Source of the DNA: Bacteroidales bacterium
GTDB taxonomy: Bacteria > Bacteroidota > Bacteroidia > Bacteroidales > UBA6680
NCBI GenBank assembly: GCA_025210735.1
Contig: JAOARD010000069.1
Coordinates: 141,126-205,125 of the forward strand
Direction of reading: 5' to 3'
Length of the DNA: 64,000 nt
Shown: positions 63,946 to 64,000 of the stretch, piece by piece
Position numbering within the stretch: position 1 is the first letter of the stretch
Layout: every line of letters begins with the position of its first letter
Made by a program: the position numbers and the translations under genes
The notes under the pieces: generated by a model
Databases searched by the model: none
Seen by the model: the letters and a program-made list of their open reading frames with translations, nothing else
Told to the model about the DNA's origin: nothing

Positions 63946-64000
63946 ACAACGAAGAGTTTGATCCTGGCTCAGGATGAACGCTAGCGGCAGGCTTAACACA
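63946..64000 (+). rRNA. rrs: 16S ribosomal RNA, 5' end only
   Basis: The universal 16S start AGAGTTTGATCCTGGCTCAG begins at 63953, followed by GATGAACGCTAGCGGCAGGC, the Bacteroidota form of helix 3-4 sequence. By comparison with E. coli, where AGAGTTTG begins at position 8, the mature 5' end is placed at about 63946. The gene continues past the window edge. Confidence 0.95.

Overview
The window comes from an AT-rich member of the Bacteroidota, most likely order Bacteroidales or Marinilabiliales. The evidence is type IX secretion (T9SS) C-terminal signals of both kinds, an SprB-like giant adhesin next to a PorP/SprF protein, the gliding lipoprotein GldH, several lipoproteins, promoter boxes of the Bacteroidota type (TTTG, then about 20 nt, then TAnnTTTG), few strong Shine-Dalgarno sites, and the first ~55 bases of a 16S rRNA gene at the right edge. 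I see no phage, insertion sequence, CRISPR array or tRNA gene. Most of the window is ordinary chromosomal core.

Layout. 1-2.1 kb (-): an Ig-like lipoprotein followed by a thiamine-binding protein cut by the window edge. 2.3-4.8 kb (+): glpD and lgt. 4.9-9.2 kb (-): a Wzz-like protein, trpS, a small Cys-pair protein, ubiX and a sirtuin. 9.4-12.2 kb (+): dnaG, whose zinc-finger cysteines are replaced, and a lipoprotein. 12.3-14.8 kb (-): an LRR/Ig T9SS cargo. 15.0-16.9 kb (+): a TPR/transmembrane/LuxR-HTH regulator. 16.9-24.2 kb (-): zinc-ribbon membrane protein, apt, TPR protein, sdaA, a LOG-like protein, two proteins of unknown function and an acetyltransferase. 24.3-31.0 kb (+): two large lipoproteins, a DUF5723-type outer-membrane barrel and a DUF4834 protein. 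31.0-37.2 kb (-): metG, an alkyltransferase-like protein, trmB, gldH, ricT and holB. 37.5-39.8 kb (+): one reading frame coding for two complete phosphoglycerate kinases in tandem. 40.1-47.8 kb (-): tatA, rseP, dxr, an M23 peptidase, malic enzyme, pdxA and pepA. 48.0-63.6 kb (+): mqnC, a PAP2-barrel fusion, rbfA, a LolC-like permease, the 8.2-kb SprB-like gene with its sprF-like partner, a DUF4296 lipoprotein, an amidohydrolase and a small secreted protein. The rRNA promoter region and the 16S start follow.

How the genes work together. Many products belong to the envelope: Lgt modifies the window's lipoproteins, RseP and TatA work in the inner membrane, and GldH, the SprF-like protein and the T9SS cargos belong to the secretion/gliding system. 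MqnC shows that menaquinone is made by the futalosine route; ubiX and the amidohydrolase could contribute, but this is inference.

The two strongest observations are the gapless tandem phosphoglycerate kinase (two 396-codon units, both with the active-site motifs) and the cysteine pattern in the last nine SprB-type repeats of the giant protein, which form three A-B-C triplets with regularly missing cysteines. I cannot name a wholly new multi-gene system here.
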